Assembly: GCF_031143425.1 (NCBI RefSeq)
Contig: NC_090451.1
Span: forward strand, 662,746,575-662,810,574
Origin: Pleurodeles waltl
Taxonomy: Eukaryota > Chordata > Amphibia > Caudata > Salamandridae
Reading direction: 5' to 3'
DNA: 64,000 bases
The notes under the pieces were generated by a model. The model saw only the letters and a list, made by a program, of their open reading frames with translations. It was not told the origin of the DNA and ran no database searches. The translations under genes and the position numbers were made by a program. Positions 61,741 through 64,000 of this stretch are shown here, one piece after another (position 1 is the stretch's first letter; each line of letters begins with the position of its first letter).

Positions 61741-64000
61741 CTGCAGGTAGACAACAGATGAAAAAAATATATTAGAGGGCACGGCTGGGGTGGCATGAGC
61801 CTGTTACTAACAGAAGGAGGGCTTGTTTAATTAGACCCATGGAACTAGGAAGGACAGGCTATTGTGTGTGATGCTATTCAGATTTATTCATCACTACACA
61901 ATATAAGTTGCTTCTTGGCACTTAGCTAAACAAATGTTTGCTATCATCCAACTTAATAGCACACATTTTTCGTCTTCAGAAAGATTTAGTCGAATGTGCT
62001 TGGAACCTACTCTGTGATTTACAGAATACAGACAGACCTCTGCAGATGTACGACAAAATATTGCCAGCAAACAAGACCAAGGTAACAACTCGGCACAACG
62101 CAATGCAGCACAATACATGACAATATATTGAACCTATTAATGAATGTCACTTTAAATTATAAGTAAGCCTGAAATTTCCCCTCGTATGACATTGAACGAC
62201 AAACACAATGGTGTATGACAAAACCTGTCCTTACCAGCATAATCGCCCTCTTCCCTCTCTTCGCCCACCCTGGTCGTGCAGCCTGCTCTGGAGTCAGATC
62301 GCCGCTGCCCTCATTCGGGGGACGGGGATGTTTATACCCCGTTCACATATTGTGAGCTCCCGATTACGGCATCACTGGAGGTTATCGTGCTTCCCTCAAT
62401 CTCCCGCATCGGCTGGGTCACTGCGCTGAATTCCTCACCGACAGATCACTTCCTTCAGTTTTTAGGCATGTGACATTGTGTCTTGTTATATGAAGATGTC
62501 AATATTTTCCCTTGTGTACTTTTCACGGGTGAGTATCTGCAGCAGAGTCCGCTGCCTGCGGAGTTTTATGCACTGCACCGCGTCAGACAGACAGAGGTAG
62601 CCCGCATCAGCGTGAGCTGTCAGCCAGGTTTACTAACCCCAGGACATCACTCACTCTACGATCCAAGCATTCATTGGTAACAATATCTTGATGCAATGCT
62701 GCTGGGTGTATCGGCAATGCACTACCTTCACAGGCTGCTGTACTCCACTACAAGATTCTCCAGTTTTAGGCGCTGAAACAGAGGTTCTCGTACGCTTTGT
62801 ACCATTATATTGGAATCTATGCAGTTGCTGTTGCTAAGCAATTTCAAGCCAAATAAAGTTTTGTCTTTACTTTATTAACTTTGATCAGCTTAAAAGGTAG
62901 AAAGCAGTGCTCCAACAGATTCAAAATGAAGCCTCTACATTTGCAGATCGTGTTGAGAGCAGGCTGTCCACTGCCTCCCAGAGGCTCTCTCTGGCCTGCC
63001 GTAGTATCTCTGACACATGTGACGTCTACCTCCCTGATCTCACTCACAATCTACCTCACACACTGACCTCTACCTCCTTCCCTCTTCTGTTCCTTCCTCC
63101 CTCTCGTATGCTCCACCTTGCTACCACCCTTCACTTCTATCACAGCATTAAGACCAAAGAATTACTTAAAAAGAAAACTTAAATATACAGCCGGCGCATT
63201 TTACTTACTCTGTGAAAACGGATCACCTCACAGTGCCTCTCATCTCTCCATAGCCCTTCTCTCACATGCTTTTCATTTGCTTTATAGCACCTCATACCAG
63301 TGTAGAGTGTTAGAGCACTTTATATCACACACATAATACAGAGACAAAGAGTCGTGTGTAAATCAGTCTATAGGTAACATTACATAAGACTATGAGGAAC
63401 ACAAGTCCTGGGAACCAAATGCCACCCATACGAGTGGGCAGTACATTTTAAGAGTGTTTGCCTGGAGAAGCACAAACTCAGGATTTAAAACATACATCTG
63501 CGGTTGGGGTTGGCAATACTAGCTAGAATGTATTTCTACCTAAACTACCTTTTTTAGCAACGTTCGCACAATGAAAGGCTGGGGAAAAATGTATTCTAAC
63601 CTATACCACGCAGTTTGCATGCAGCTCTCTCATGCATCACTGTGTTATATATGAGGTTTCTAACTTATGACCTGCAAATAACAACAGTGTTTCTGTGACA
63701 AAAGAGGCAACCTACTGAGCTAGCCACATAAAATACATTTCTGTGATCTGCATGGCACAAGTTCAATGCTGCAGGCATATTAACCCTCTGTGCTACTTCA
63801 TGATAATCAAACTCCCCCTACACAAAACTCTGCTAGCAGGAATATTAATCACCAGAGCTATCTCAAATTGTTGGACATACAAGGAACTCTGCAGCAGACA
63901 GTTTTCAACCTATGTCATTTCTATAGTTAAGAAACCCTCCCCCTCCACCCCATCAAGGTCAGCTCCCGGAGGCATAACCCCAAAGCTGGCCCTGATCATT
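61741..64000. other. Intron 1 part; first exon not found
   Basis: Downstream part of intron 1 up to the window edge. A moderately GC-richer patch (62225-62460) contains TATAAA on the minus strand and a GTAAGG donor-like site, but no signal-peptide-like reading frame precedes it. 62910-63180 is CT-rich. Confidence 0.5.

Noticed and set aside
62225..62460. Candidate THBS3 promoter or exon 1 (TATAAA and a GTAAGG donor on the minus strand)
   Set aside because: The frame leading to the donor gives an acidic, non-hydrophobic peptide with no signal sequence or suitable ATG.
63670..63830. Possible tRNA-derived SINE near the right edge
   Set aside because: CAAGTTCAATGC resembles a B box, but no A box or SINE body could be supported.

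Overview
This is vertebrate genomic DNA, most likely from a salamander and possibly a newt. The host gene is spread over very long introns, and those introns are filled with DIRS-type tyrosine-recombinase retrotransposons, an L1-clade LINE and foldback elements, as known for giant urodele genomes. The species is an inference; nothing here fixes it.

Host gene: one gene is recognisable, thrombospondin-3 (THBS3), on the minus strand. Seventeen consecutive internal coding exons run from 61740 down to 2785. All have GT-AG junctions and compatible phases, and together they give 725 codons with no break. The order is N-terminal laminin-G-like domain (exons 2-4), pentamerising coiled coil (5-7), EGF-like repeats (7-12), calcium-binding type 3 repeats (12-18) and the start of the C-terminal lectin-like domain (18). 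The signal-peptide exon and the last C-terminal exons were not found and should lie beyond the right and left edges. Exon numbers assume one unseen first exon.

Intron contents, left to right: two DIRS 5' ends abut at 1-2166, the left one apparently inside the gag of the right one. A degenerate ATGG-rich tract fills 3640-4990. Intron 16 (5711-22495) holds a nested pair of DIRS elements. An older copy (7393-17861) is split inside its tyrosine-recombinase gene by a younger, nearly intact copy (8716-14697). Both have inverted terminal repeats and an internal region that reproduces the joined circle ends. The younger element's junctions share a CAGAAG core with the target. To the right (17940-19420) is a decayed, possibly envelope-like segment. 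Intron 11 (32762-42975) carries a decayed DIRS copy, a chain of about eleven adjacent short palindromes (36911-37367) and a decayed L1 (37376-42648). Introns 4-10 contain foldback elements, degenerate satellites and a ZNF143-type motif.

There are no prokaryotic features, tRNA or rRNA genes or CRISPR arrays. The genes do not form a pathway: one extracellular-matrix gene is expanded by successive, partly nested mobile elements, all of them intronic, so the coding frame of THBS3 remains intact.
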